From: Duganella sp. CF402
Lineage (GTDB): Bacteria; Pseudomonadota; Gammaproteobacteria; Burkholderiales; Burkholderiaceae_D
Reading direction: 5' to 3'
NCBI RefSeq assembly: GCF_900109645.1
Contig: NZ_FOBG01000002.1
Location: 186,001-250,000, forward strand
Length of the DNA: 64,000 nt
In this document: positions 51,701 through 63,278 of the stretch, in pieces
How the letters are laid out: each line of letters opens with the position of its first letter
Position numbering within the stretch: position 1 is the first letter of the stretch
Program-made: the position numbers and the translations under genes
The notes under the pieces: generated by a model
What the model saw: only the letters and a program-made list of their open reading frames with translations
Told to the model about the DNA's origin: nothing
Databases searched by the model: none

Positions 51701-52633
51701 TTAGCCCAGTTCAGCAACCAGTTGTGGCACCAGTTCGAACAGGTCGCCAACGATGCCGTAGTCAGCAACGGAGAAGATCGGTGCTTCAGGATCTTTGTTG
51801 ATGGCGACGATGGTCTTCGAATCTTTCATGCCGGCCAAGTGCTGGATCGCGCCCGAGATACCGACGGCGATGTACAGGTTAGGCGCAACGATCTTGCCGG
51901 TCTGGCCCACTTGCCAGTCGTTCGGCACGTAGCCTGCGTCCACGGCGGCGCGCGAAGCGCCCATTGCGGCGCCCAGCTTGTCGGCCAGCGGTTCCAGGAT
52001 CTTGAACGCTTCGCCCGAGCCCATGCCGCGGCCACCCGATACGATCACCTTGGCGGCGGTCAGTTCCGGACGGTCCGACTTGGCCACTTCGCGGCCAACG
52101 AAGGCCGATTTGCCCGAATCGGCAACCGCAGCAACGGTCTCGGTCGCAGCCGAACCGCCGGTGGCGGCAGCGGCGTCGAAGCCGGTCGAGCGCACGGTGA
52201 TGACTTTGACTTTGTCGGTCGACTGCACGGTAGCGATGGCGTTACCGGCGTAGATCGGACGCTCGAAGGTGTCTGGTGCATCAACCTTGGTGATTTCCGA
52301 AATCTGCGCAACGTCCAGCTTGGCGGCCACGCGCGGCAGGATGTTCTTGCCGTAGGCGGTGGCTGGCGCCAGGATGTGGCTGTAGGCGCCGGCAATGGCC
52401 AGCGCTTGCTCAGCCACGTTCTCGGCCAGGCCGTCGGCGAAGTAAGCGGCGTCGGCCACCAGCACTTTCGACACGCCGGCGATTTGCGCGGCAGCGGCTG
52501 CGGCGGCGCCAGCGTTCGAGCCGGCGACCAGGACGTGCACCTCACCGCCGCACTGGGCGGCTGCGGTCACGGTGTGCAGGGTGCTGGCCTTCAGGCTAGC
52601 GTTGTCGTGTTCAGCGATAACTAATGCGACCAT
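51701..52633 (-). CDS. etfA: Electron transfer flavoprotein alpha subunit
   Basis: 310 residues. Domain I starts MVALVIAEHDNASL; the FAD-binding C-terminal domain holds VIVSGGRGMGSGEAF, VDAGYVPNDWQVGQTGK and LYIAVGISGAIQHLAGMKDS. It accepts electrons from acyl-CoA dehydrogenases with EtfB and passes them to ETF-ubiquinone oxidoreductase. Eleven bases after etfB. Confidence 0.96.
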   Translation of the reverse strand: MVALVIAEHDNASLKASTLHTVTAAAQCGGEVHVLVAGSNAGAAAAAAAQIAGVSKVLVADAAYFADGLAENVAEQALAIAGAYSHILAPATAYGKNILPRVAAKLDVAQISEITKVDAPDTFERPIYAGNAIATVQSTDKVKVITVRSTGFDAAAATGGSAATETVAAVADSGKSAFVGREVAKSDRPELTAAKVIVSGGRGMGSGEAFKILEPLADKLGAAMGASRAAVDAGYVPNDWQVGQTGKIVAPNLYIAVGISGAIQHLAGMKDSKTIVAINKDPEAPIFSVADYGIVGDLFELVPQLVAELG

Positions 52634-52644
52634 GTTCGTTTCCT

Positions 52645-53394
52645 TTAGATGACTTTAGCTTCGGTGCGCAGTTTTGCGACCAGGGTGGCGACGTCCGGCA
52701 CGGTGATACCGGCGGAGCGCTTCGCCGGCTCGGCGACTTTCAGGGTCTTCAGGCGTGGGGTGACGTCGACGCCCAGGTCTTCCGGCTTGGTCACGTCCAG
52801 CGTTTTCTTCTTCGCCTTCATGATGTTCGGCAGGGTCACGTAGCGCGGCTCGTTCAGGCGCAGGTCGGTGGTGACGATGGCCGGCAGGGTCAGCGACAGG
52901 GTTTCCAGGCCGCCGTCCACTTCGCGGGTCACGGTGACTTTGCCGTCTTCCAGCACCACTTTCGAGGCGAAGGTCGCTTGCGGCCAGCCCAGCAGCGCAG
53001 CCAGCATCTGGCCGGTCTGGTTGGAGTCATCGTCGATCGCCTGCTTGCCCAGGATAATCAGTTGCGGCTGTTCCTTGTCGGCCAGCGCTTTCAGCAGCTT
53101 GGCCACGCCCAGCGGCTCCAGTTCGGTGGCGGTTTCCACCAGGATGCCGCGGTCGGCGCCGATCGCCATTGCGGTACGCAGGGTTTCCTGGCACTGGGTC
53201 ACGCCAGCGGACACAGCGATCACTTCGGTGACCTTGCCCGCTTCTTTCAGGCGGGTCGCTTCTTCCACTGCGATTTCGTCGAATGGGTTCATCGACATTT
53301 TGACGTTGGCGATATCAACACCAGTGTTATCGGACTTCACACGCACTTTGACGTTGTAGTCGACTACACGTTTGACGGGTACCAAGACTTTCAT
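52645..53394 (-). CDS. etfB: Electron transfer flavoprotein beta subunit
   Basis: 249 residues from ATG 53394 (MKVLVPVKRVVDYNVKVRV). The AMP-binding and recognition-loop region is DRGILVETATELEPLGVAK and LIILGKQAIDDDSNQTGQM. First gene of etfB-etfA-acyl-CoA dehydrogenase. A TATAAT box lies ~50 bases upstream. Confidence 0.96.
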   Translation of the reverse strand: MKVLVPVKRVVDYNVKVRVKSDNTGVDIANVKMSMNPFDEIAVEEATRLKEAGKVTEVIAVSAGVTQCQETLRTAMAIGADRGILVETATELEPLGVAKLLKALADKEQPQLIILGKQAIDDDSNQTGQMLAALLGWPQATFASKVVLEDGKVTVTREVDGGLETLSLTLPAIVTTDLRLNEPRYVTLPNIMKAKKKTLDVTKPEDLGVDVTPRLKTLKVAEPAKRSAGITVPDVATLVAKLRTEAKVI

Positions 53395-53444
53395 AGCTGT
53401 GCCTTTGGGAAAAAAGAGAATTCGGGACAAATAATGTGGGCTAG

Positions 53445-53492
53445 ATTATATGAGAAATCAGGCCACCACAAGAATTTTAAGCACGATCGTGC
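53445..53492 (-). promoter_or_regulatory. Promoter region of etfB with a perfect palindrome
   Basis: Minus-strand TATAAT at 53450-53445. GCACGATCGTGC, a perfect 12-bp palindrome, lies at 53481-53492, where a regulator could bind above the -35 region. On the plus strand it is followed by seven T, but with only a 4-bp stem it is a poor terminator. Confidence 0.4.
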
Positions 53493-53568
53493 GTTTTTTT
53501 GCTAGTAGAAATCGTCTAAAAATAAAATCTTTCAGACGAACTTCTGGGAAGGAAAAATACAGCGGCTG

Positions 53569-53826
53569 TTATTTGCGCTGCATCAAAAAGACAAACTCAC
53601 GGCCGATCTGGACATGCGACAACAGGGCGTTGCCGGTTTGTTTGCAAAAAGCCTGGAAATCGCGCACCGAACCGGGGTCCGTGGCCATGATGCGCAGCAC
53701 TTCGCCGCTTTGCAGCTCTGCCAGCGCCTTCTTGGCTTTCAGGATAGGCAACGGGCAGTTCAGGCCGCGTGCGTCCAGTTCCTTTTGAAATTCCATGATT
53801 TCGTTTTCAAGTATGGTGTCGCTCAT
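53569..53826 (-). CDS. tusA: TusA-family sulfurtransferase
   Basis: 85 residues. Cys24 in LDARGLNCPLPILKAKKAL is the sulfur-carrying residue, and EVLRIMATDPGSVRDFQAFC completes the IF3-like fold. TusA passes persulfide sulfur for tRNA thiolation or cofactor synthesis. An alternative ATG at 53796 would give 75 residues. Stand-alone; ~180 bases upstream of it nothing coding is seen before alaS. Confidence 0.88.
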   Translation of the reverse strand: MSDTILENEIMEFQKELDARGLNCPLPILKAKKALAELQSGEVLRIMATDPGSVRDFQAFCKQTGNALLSHVQIGREFVFLMQRK

Positions 53827-54038
53827 CGAGAACCCGCTCTTTTGGTTAGGTGTGTCGTCATACTACTCCTTTTCGGGGCGGATGACGCGCTGCACCAAAA
53901 TAGTTCGTTGTACGTTGCAAGTTTGCAACGGGAACTGGAAAGTATACAACACCCGGCCCCATACGACAACGGCCTGCGCATGGTCGCCAGACCACACACA
54001 GGCCGCATCTACGCTACCTTACAGCGCGATTTTCTGCT

Positions 54039-56651
<2,613 letters not shown>

Positions 56652-56721
56652 GTCGTTAGAGGGTAGAAAGCTGGCTGGTGCAAAAGATTGATTATGCCAC
56701 AGCCAGCCCCGTTCTCCCCTA

Positions 56722-57147
56722 CTAACGCGCCGCCAGCCGCACGATGTGCTCCCCGATTTCGCCGGTTTCGGCGATCCGCATCGGCACCGCCACCAGCACT
56801 TCGCCGCTGGTCTCGCCATCCTGGCCGCGATCGATGCGCACTTGCAGCTTGCGGTCCAGCGCCACGAAGGTGTTGTGGCGGGTCGCCACCATGCGGTGCC
56901 GGCCCTGCTCGCCGACCTCGCCGTACATGATGTTGCCAACGGCCGTCAGCGTCAGCAGCTGCCCGTTCGACAATTCATAAGTACCGCGAAATTCGCGCGA
57001 CTCCCGAGGATCGACGTAGGAATGCCGTTCCGGCAGCTCAATCGTCAGGCGTGGCGCCGGAATCCTCACACTTTCATCGCTTGTTTGTGCCTGCGTGCCG
57101 AGCGTGGCCGCACACAGCGCCAGGCCCAATAGCCATTGAGTTTTCAT
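56722..57147 (-). CDS. Secreted protein of unknown function
   Basis: 141 residues. Signal peptide MKTQWLLGLALCAATLGTQAQ, then a beta-rich domain (RLTIELPERHSYVDPRESRE, FRGTYELSNGQLLTLTAVG). No Cys in the mature part and no catalytic motif. GGGAG before ATG. Probably periplasmic; I do not recognise the family, though similar lone genes occur in related bacteria. Confidence 0.6.
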   Translation of the reverse strand: MKTQWLLGLALCAATLGTQAQTSDESVRIPAPRLTIELPERHSYVDPRESREFRGTYELSNGQLLTLTAVGNIMYGEVGEQGRHRMVATRHNTFVALDRKLQVRIDRGQDGETSGEVLVAVPMRIAETGEIGEHIVRLAAR

Positions 57148-57206
57148 GGTAGAGACTCCCTTTTCTTGTGGTTATGGCGCGGCCATGTGACAGCGCTCAA
57201 GCCAGT

Positions 57207-57851
57207 CTAGGCGGCGCTGTGAGGCGGCACATCACTCAAACGACTGAGCACCGCCGGCGCGCCATGCAGGATGGCCACCAGCTCGCCCTGGCGGCGCGTG
57301 CCGGTCTTGCGGAACAGCTTTTGCAGGTGGGTCTTCACCGTGTGCATGCTGATATCGAGCGCGCAGGCGATGTCTTCCAGCGCTTCGCCGTGCGCCAGCG
57401 CCTGGGCGATGCCGGCTTCGGCCGGCGTCAGGTCGAACAGCTGCATCAGCAGTTCGCGCGGCAGGCGGTGGGTTTCGGGATCGCTGGCCATCACGATGGC
57501 GCAGGCCGGCAGCGCAGGCAAGTCGGGCGAGGCCCTGACCGGCAGCACCGTCAGCAACAGCGGCTGGCGGCCGCTGCGATGCAGGCAGAGCGCCTGCGGC
57601 GCGTTGCTGTCGTGTCCGATGTCCAGCGCGGCCGACACCAGCTGGGCCAATGATTTGTCGCCGCCCATCGCGTCCTGCAACAGCTTGTCGCCATGCAGGC
57701 GCAAAGCTGTATCACGTTCCAGCAGTTCGGCTGCGGCGTCGTTGGCATGCAGCAGGCGCAGTTCCGCGTCGACCAGGAACACGGCTATGTCCATACGGTT
57801 GAGCGCGGCATCCAGATAGGTGGCCACCGCGAAGGACGTGAACGCCTGCAT
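57207..57851 (-). CDS. LuxR-type regulator with PAS-like sensor
   Basis: 214 residues from ATG 57851, preceded by GGGGAGG. The N-terminal ~125 residues look PAS-like (ALNRMDIAVFLVDAELRLLH, NDAAAELLERDTAL). The C-terminal HTH is FDLTPAEAGIAQALAHGEAL, IACALDISMHTVKTHLQKLF and RKTGTRRQGELV, a typical LuxR/GerE domain. No receiver domain is present. Signal and targets are unknown. Confidence 0.82.
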   Translation of the reverse strand: MQAFTSFAVATYLDAALNRMDIAVFLVDAELRLLHANDAAAELLERDTALRLHGDKLLQDAMGGDKSLAQLVSAALDIGHDSNAPQALCLHRSGRQPLLLTVLPVRASPDLPALPACAIVMASDPETHRLPRELLMQLFDLTPAEAGIAQALAHGEALEDIACALDISMHTVKTHLQKLFRKTGTRRQGELVAILHGAPAVLSRLSDVPPHSAA

Positions 57852-57917
57852 GCTCCTCCCCTTCCAAGGTACTGCCTCAATATATACTCGGAAGGCCACA
57901 TGAGCGTTAAAAGATTT

Positions 57918-58685
57918 TTATGAGGTGGGCGCCTCACCGAAGTCAGGGCCAATCAGGTCGATGCGGTCGGTGCAGAATCCGTCCACGCCCCAGCCGAGAA
58001 TTTCGCGTGCGCGTTCGGGCGTGTTGACGGTGTAGCAGAACAGGCCGAAACCGGCCGCCTTGATGGCGGCGGCCTGCGCGGCGTCCAGGTGCTTGTGGTT
58101 GGTGTGGATGGAAACCGCGCCGAGCTCGCGCGCCACCTCTGCCCAATTTTTCGGCAGCGTGTCGAACAGGCATCCGCGCGGCACCTCCGGCGCGGCATCA
58201 CGCGCTGCGGCCAGGGCCGCCATGCTGAAAGAAGACAGCAGCGGCACGCGGCCGGTGTCGCCCGCGCGCAACTCATCGGCGTACCCGGCACGGGTGGTTT
58301 GCGCCACCCAGCGCCCGGTGGCGGCATCGTGGCCGGGCGCGGGCTTGATCTCCACATTCATCCAGATGCGGTGTTCCTTGCAATAATCGATGAATTGGGT
58401 AAAGAATGGCACAGGCTCGTTGCGGAACTCCTCGCTGAACCACAGGCCGGCGTCCATCGCCGCCAGCGCGGCCGCATCGGTCTGGGCCACGCTGCCCTGC
58501 CCGGCCACGGTGCGGCCGAAGTCCGGATCGTGCATCACCATGCCGATGCCGTCGCGCGACAGCATCACGTCGAATTCGACGGCATGGAAGCCGCGTGCCA
58601 GGCCGGCGCGCAAACCGGCCACGGTGTTTTCGGGCGCCAGCGTGCCGCCGCCGCGATGCGCTACAATTTTTGGGTAAGGCCACAT
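57918..58685 (-). CDS. ugpQ: Glycerophosphodiester phosphodiesterase
   Basis: 255 residues. IVAHRGGGTLAPENTVAGL has the metal-binding and catalytic HR...EN set, VEFDVMLSRDGIGMVMHD the ExD and catalytic His, and WMNVEIKP the third metal Glu. There is no signal peptide, so it is the cytoplasmic UgpQ type that releases glycerol-3-phosphate. Its start is only 21 bases from the divergent M48 protease start, so its promoter must lie inside that gene or in the short gap. Confidence 0.9.
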   Translation of the reverse strand: MWPYPKIVAHRGGGTLAPENTVAGLRAGLARGFHAVEFDVMLSRDGIGMVMHDPDFGRTVAGQGSVAQTDAAALAAMDAGLWFSEEFRNEPVPFFTQFIDYCKEHRIWMNVEIKPAPGHDAATGRWVAQTTRAGYADELRAGDTGRVPLLSSFSMAALAAARDAAPEVPRGCLFDTLPKNWAEVARELGAVSIHTNHKHLDAAQAAAIKAAGFGLFCYTVNTPERAREILGWGVDGFCTDRIDLIGPDFGEAPTS

Positions 58686-58706
58686 GGTTTTGCCCCGGAG
58701 GTTGTG

Positions 58707-59444
58707 ATGGCAAGGACGTTATCACGATTCGCAGCGCTGCTGCTAGCGACCTTGCTGGCGGCCCTGCTCGCCGCACCGCCGGCCCCGGCCGCCACGCCGA
58801 CTGCCGACGAAGTGGTGGCGCGCGCCGCCGTGCTGTATGCGGACCGGCTGGCCGACCACATCATCGACCGCGACCAATACTTCACCACGCGCGTGCGCCG
58901 CATCGCCGATCGGCTGGTGGCGCAGGCACAGCGCGATTATCCCGAAACGGCAGGCTGGGCATGGGAAGTCCATACCACCGACGATGGCGACATCACGGCC
59001 GACTGCATGGCTGGCGGCAAAATCCTGGTCAGCAAACCCTACGTCGAGCGCTTGCAGCTGAACGACGACGAGTTGGCCATGCTGCTGGCACACGAGATCG
59101 AACACGCCGCCCTGCACCACAACCTGAAGGAATACCAGGCGGCGCTGCGCATCGATGCCGTGTGGGAGCAGCGCTCCTTCCTTGAACTCGAACACGCGGT
59201 CGACCATGACCGCACGCTGATGGGTAAGCTGGCCGCCACCAACTACGCGCAGGAAGAGGAAGCCGACCGCGAAGGTCTGCGACTGGCATGGCGCGCCGGC
59301 TGGCCGGCGGAGCGGCTGGCCGGCTACTTCCGCAAAATGATGCGCGCCAGCGACTGGCCGCGCCTGAGCAAGGCCGACTATCCCTCGCCGGCCCAGCGCT
59401 GGCGCGCCGCACAGGCGGTGGCGGCTGACTTGCAAAAAAAATGA
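58707..59444 (+). CDS. Secreted M48-family metalloprotease
   Basis: 245 residues from ATG 58707 with GGAGG upstream. A signal peptide ends at ...APPAPAA. HEIEHAAL provides H129, E130 and H133; the third ligand Glu is in YAQEEEADREGLRLAW. Single M48 domain without TPRs, so a short periplasmic form related to LoiP/YcaL. Likely role is envelope protein quality control. Divergent to ugpQ with a 21-base gap. Confidence 0.88.
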   Translation: MARTLSRFAALLLATLLAALLAAPPAPAATPTADEVVARAAVLYADRLADHIIDRDQYFTTRVRRIADRLVAQAQRDYPETAGWAWEVHTTDDGDITADCMAGGKILVSKPYVERLQLNDDELAMLLAHEIEHAALHHNLKEYQAALRIDAVWEQRSFLELEHAVDHDRTLMGKLAATNYAQEEEADREGLRLAWRAGWPAERLAGYFRKMMRASDWPRLSKADYPSPAQRWRAAQAVAADLQKK

Positions 59445-59491
59445 CACGCCGCCACACTAGCGGCCTGAATTGCTCAAAAGGTAAAACATTC

Positions 59492-60721
59492 ATGACAGCT
59501 CCAAAAGCGCTAGGCCATATCCGCGTGCTCGACCTGAGCCGCGTGCTGGCAGGACCGTGGTGCTCGCAAAACCTCGCCGATCTCGGCGCGGATGTGATCA
59601 AGATCGAACGTCCCGGCAACGGCGACGACACCCGCGCCTGGGGTCCCCCGTACGCGCGCGACGCCGAAGGCAAGGACACCACCGAAGCGGCCTACTACTT
59701 GTCCGCTAATCGCGGCAAGCGCTCGGTGACGGTGGATATCGCCAGCGCCGAAGGCCAGCAACTGCTGCGCGAACTGGTGCGCCAGTCCGACGTGGTGCTG
59801 GAAAACTACAAGGTCGGCCAACTCAAGCGCTACGGCCTCGACTATGAATCGCTGAAGGCCATCAAGCCGGACCTGGTGTACTGCTCGGTGACCGGCTTCG
59901 GGCAGGACGGCCCCTACGCGCATCGTGCCGGCTATGACTTCCTGATCCAGGGCATGGGCGGCCTGATGTCCGTCACCGGCGAGCGCGACGACCTGCCGGG
60001 CGGCGGTCCGCAAAAAGCCGGCGTGGCGCTGACCGATCTGATGACCGGCATGTACGCTACCATCGCCATCCTCGCCGCGCTGACGCACCGCGACCGCACC
60101 GGCGAAGGCCAGCACATCGACATGGCCTTGCTGGATGTACAGGTGGCCATGCTGGCCAACGCCGGCAGCAACTACCTCAACAGCGGCAAAGTGCCCAAGC
60201 GTTGGGGCAATGCGCATCCGAACATCGTGCCGTACCAGACTTTCCAGTGTTCCGACGGCTACATCATCGTCGCCACCGGCAATGATGGGCAGTACCAGAA
60301 ATTTGTCGAAGCCGGCGGACGCGCCGACCTGGCCTTCCACGAGCGCTACGCCACCAACCCGCTGCGTGTGAAAAACCGCGACGAGCTGGTGCCGATCCTG
60401 GCCGAGATGGTGCTGCAGCAGCCGCGCGATTTCTGGATCAGCAAGCTGGAAGAAGTCGGCGTGCCATGCGGCCCGATCAACAACCTCGACGACGTGTATA
60501 AAAATCCGCAAGTCGAAGCACGCGGCATCGTCATGGACGTGCCACATCCGACCGCCGGCACCACCAAGCTGGTGCGCAGTCCGATGCGCATGTCGGCCAC
60601 GCCAACCGACAACGCCATCGCCCCGCCGCTGCTGGGCCAGCACACCGACTCCGTGCTGCGCGACCTGCTCGGCCGCACGGACGAAGACATCGCCACCCTG
60701 CGCGCTAAAGGCGTGCTTTAG
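59492..60721 (+). CDS. CaiB/BaiF family (class III) CoA transferase
   Basis: 409 residues from ATG 59492. LDLSRVLAGPWCSQNLADLG start, VTGFGQDGPYAHRAGYD, nucleophile Asp182 in GVALTDLMTGMYA, and GGQ-like GNDGQYQKFVEAGG. Such enzymes move CoA between organic acids (succinyl/oxalyl/glutaryl-CoA types); the substrate is not set by sequence. It stands alone downstream of the protease, and its stop shares TTAG with the convergent gene. Confidence 0.9.
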   Translation: MTAPKALGHIRVLDLSRVLAGPWCSQNLADLGADVIKIERPGNGDDTRAWGPPYARDAEGKDTTEAAYYLSANRGKRSVTVDIASAEGQQLLRELVRQSDVVLENYKVGQLKRYGLDYESLKAIKPDLVYCSVTGFGQDGPYAHRAGYDFLIQGMGGLMSVTGERDDLPGGGPQKAGVALTDLMTGMYATIAILAALTHRDRTGEGQHIDMALLDVQVAMLANAGSNYLNSGKVPKRWGNAHPNIVPYQTFQCSDGYIIVATGNDGQYQKFVEAGGRADLAFHERYATNPLRVKNRDELVPILAEMVLQQPRDFWISKLEEVGVPCGPINNLDDVYKNPQVEARGIVMDVPHPTAGTTKLVRSPMRMSATPTDNAIAPPLLGQHTDSVLRDLLGRTDEDIATLRAKGVL

Positions 60722-61047
60722 ACACGCATATCGCGCTTGAGTTCCTGCATCTGGCTATGCAGGTGGGTGACGGCGCCTTTGATTTGGCCGGACAGGGTCG
60801 GGATGTAGTCGCAGATGCGCTTGGCCCGTTCGGCCTGCAAGTCCATATCGCGCATCAGCTTGTGGATGCGCAATTCGTCCTTGGTCGGCAGGATGTCGCG
60901 CGCGTCGTCGGCGAGTTTGTCGATGCGCTCGAGACACTGGCGCAACTCGCGCGGCAGCCCTGGCTCCGCCGAGGCCGCTTGCGCGGCCAGCCTCACCGCG
61001 CGTTCAACAAAATAAAACCGGTGCTGGATCTCGTTGGTATGCAACAT
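60718..61047 (-). CDS. Hypothetical helical protein
   Basis: 109 residues starting MLHTNEIQHRFYFVERAVRL with AGGAGGAG upstream, a strong ribosome site. All-helical and charged (LRQCLERIDKLADDARDIL, KLMRDMDLQAERAKRI), with no signal or membrane segment. It could be a small DNA- or protein-binding factor; no family recognised. The stop overlaps that of the CoA transferase by four bases. Confidence 0.6.
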   Translation of the reverse strand: MLHTNEIQHRFYFVERAVRLAAQAASAEPGLPRELRQCLERIDKLADDARDILPTKDELRIHKLMRDMDLQAERAKRICDYIPTLSGQIKGAVTHLHSQMQELKRDMRV

Positions 61048-61127
61048 GATGGTCTCCTCCTGTGAATCCGGATTCGACCGACAGGCGCCTCAGCAGTTGC
61101 AGCAATCAGGCCCAACACTGATGTAGA

Positions 61128-62024
61128 TCAGCTTTCGTGCGGCAAGCGCGCCATATCGATGAAAGCGCGCAACGCCGACGACATGCGCCGCTGGCGCGGG
61201 TAATACATCATCAAGCCGGTGCTGGGCGGACACCAGTCCTCCATCGCCAGCGCCAGCCGCCCCGCCGCGAGATGCGGCCGCAAGCGGAACTCGGGCAGGA
61301 ACACCAGCCCCACGCCATCGAGCGCCGCGCGCGTAGCCAGTTCCGAATCACCAACCGACAATCGCCCCGCCACATCCAGCTCGAGTTTGATATCGCCCTT
61401 GCCCAGCTCCCACTTGTAGAAATTCCCGCGCGGGAAGCGATAGCGCACGCAGTTGTGCCGCATCAGATCGTCGGGATGGCGCGGCTTGCCGTGCCGCGCA
61501 AAATACTCGGGCGAGCCCGCTACCACGAAACGTTGCGATCCCCACACCGGCACCGCGATCATGTCTTCCGGCACATGCTCTTCATACCGGATGCCGAGGT
61601 CGAAACCACGGTCGACAATATCGACCAGAGTGTCATCGCTGACGATATCGAGCGTGATATCGGGATAGGCATCCAGATAGCGCTGGATCAGCGGCCCGAT
61701 CACCATCACCGCCGCATCGCGCGAGCAGTTGATGCGCAACGTGCCGGCCGGCGAGGCGCGGAACATATTCATCTCTTCCAGCGCCAGGTTGACGCCGCCC
61801 AGCGCCGGCTGCAGGCGCTCCAGCAAATGCTTGCCGGCCTCGGTCAGCGCGACGCTGCGCGTGGTGCGGTTGAACAGGCCGACGCCGAGCCGGTCTTCCA
61901 GTGTGCGCACCGCGTAACTGACCGCCGACGCCGACAGGGCCAGCTCGGCCGCCGCCTTGCGGAAGCTGCCATGCCGCGCAACGGCGGCGAACACACCCAG
62001 GTGAGAGAGATTATCGAGCTGCAT
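61128..62024 (-). CDS. LysR-family regulator, divergent to alcohol dehydrogenase
   Basis: 298 residues. HTH at 4-60: LGVFAAVARHGSFRKAAAEL and SASAVSYAVRTLEDRLG. Effector domain with GTLRINCSRDAAVMVIGPL and DLGIRYEEHVPEDMIAVPV. It fits the large group that control divergent oxidoreductase genes. Start at 62024; 116 bases to the dehydrogenase, where a promoter and an ATGCAG / CTGCAT inverted repeat (62051-62056 and 62074-62079) occur. Confidence 0.88.
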   Translation of the reverse strand: MQLDNLSHLGVFAAVARHGSFRKAAAELALSASAVSYAVRTLEDRLGVGLFNRTTRSVALTEAGKHLLERLQPALGGVNLALEEMNMFRASPAGTLRINCSRDAAVMVIGPLIQRYLDAYPDITLDIVSDDTLVDIVDRGFDLGIRYEEHVPEDMIAVPVWGSQRFVVAGSPEYFARHGKPRHPDDLMRHNCVRYRFPRGNFYKWELGKGDIKLELDVAGRLSVGDSELATRAALDGVGLVFLPEFRLRPHLAAGRLALAMEDWCPPSTGLMMYYPRQRRMSSALRAFIDMARLPHES

Positions 62025-62066
62025 GATTGTGCAAATTTCCTGTTCAAACCATGCAGATGAACGCGC

Positions 62067-62096
62067 TTGTTACCTGCATACCGTGGGAATTATAGT
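62067..62096 (+). promoter_or_regulatory. Promoter of the alcohol dehydrogenase gene
   Basis: TTGTTA (62067-62072), 18 bases, TATAGT (62091-62096), in the LysR-adh gap. The right half of the ATGCAG / CTGCAT repeat lies in the spacer, a plausible LysR contact. Confidence 0.45.
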
Positions 62097-62140
62097 GCAA
62101 CGGCAGATAACAATCCGTTTATCCTCACCCAGGAGTTCCC

Positions 62141-63211
62141 ATGTTTAAAGCCCACGGCTATGCCGCCCACGACCAGCATTCCCACCTCGTCCCCTTCAGC
62201 TTTGAGCGCCGCGCACCGGGCCTCAACGACGTGGTGATCGAGATCCTCTACTCCGGCGTTTGCCACTCCGACTTGCACCAGGCGCGCGACGACTGGGGCG
62301 GCTCGATCTACCCGATGGTGCCGGGCCATGAAATCATCGGCCGCGTGACGCAGGTCGGCAGCGGCGTACACAAATTCAAGGTCGGCGATCTGGCCGGGGT
62401 CGGCTGCCTGGTGGACTCCTGCCGCCACTGCTCGGCCTGCGACGAAGACCTCGAGCAATACTGCGAGCACGGCCCGACCGTCACCTACAACGGCCGCGAA
62501 CGCGAAACCGGCGCGCCAACCTACGGTGGATATTCCGACATCATCGTGGTGGACGAACACTTCGTGGTGAAGGTCTCGGACAAGCTCGACCTGAAAGCGG
62601 TAGCGCCGCTGCTGTGCGCCGGCATCACCACCTACTCGCCGCTGCGTCACTGGAAAGTTGGTCCGGGCCACAAGGTCGGCGTGATCGGCTTGGGCGGCCT
62701 CGGCCACATGGGCGTGAAATTCGCCAAGGCGATGGGCGCGCAAGTGGTGATGATCACCACCTCGCCGGACAAGGGCAAGGACGCACAACGCCTCGGCGCC
62801 GACGAAGTGCTGCTGTCCACCGATGCCGACGCCATGAAGGCGCACGCCAACAGCTTCGACTTCCTGCTCAACACCATCCCGGTGCCGCACGACATCAACC
62901 CGTACCTGGTGCTGCTGCGCCGCGACCGCACAATGGCGATGGTGGGCGTGCTGACCGAACTCGATCCGCCGCCGGCCGGCGTCAACCTGATCCTCGGCCG
63001 CAAATCGGTGGCCGGCTCGGCTATCGGCGGCCTCAAGGAAACCCAGGAGATGATGGACTTTTGCGCGGAACACAACATCGTCAGCGATGTCGAGATGATC
63101 GCCATCCAGGACATCAACCAGGCGTACGAGCGTCTGGTCAAGAACGATGTGAAGTACCGCTTCGTGATCGATATGGCTACCCTGAAAGCGGGCGAGGCGC
63201 ACATGAGCTAG
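62141..63211 (+). CDS. Zinc-dependent NAD(P) alcohol dehydrogenase (YahK/CAD-like)
   Basis: 356 residues. Catalytic zinc ligands Cys41 (GVCHSDLHQ) and His63-Glu64 (GHE); structural zinc Cys94, 97, 100 and 108 (CRHCSACDEDLEQYC). The nucleotide loop is GVIGLGGLGHMGVKFA. It resembles broad-range aldehyde reductases of the cinnamyl-alcohol group. The likely role is detoxifying aldehydes, switched by the divergent LysR protein. CAGGAG precedes the ATG. Confidence 0.92.
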   Translation: MFKAHGYAAHDQHSHLVPFSFERRAPGLNDVVIEILYSGVCHSDLHQARDDWGGSIYPMVPGHEIIGRVTQVGSGVHKFKVGDLAGVGCLVDSCRHCSACDEDLEQYCEHGPTVTYNGRERETGAPTYGGYSDIIVVDEHFVVKVSDKLDLKAVAPLLCAGITTYSPLRHWKVGPGHKVGVIGLGGLGHMGVKFAKAMGAQVVMITTSPDKGKDAQRLGADEVLLSTDADAMKAHANSFDFLLNTIPVPHDINPYLVLLRRDRTMAMVGVLTELDPPPAGVNLILGRKSVAGSAIGGLKETQEMMDFCAEHNIVSDVEMIAIQDINQAYERLVKNDVKYRFVIDMATLKAGEAHMS

Positions 63212-63278
63212 CCGTGCGACAAAGTTTTGCTGGCTTGGCTAATATCAGAGCGAGATCATCTTTGACGAGGCCCGACCG

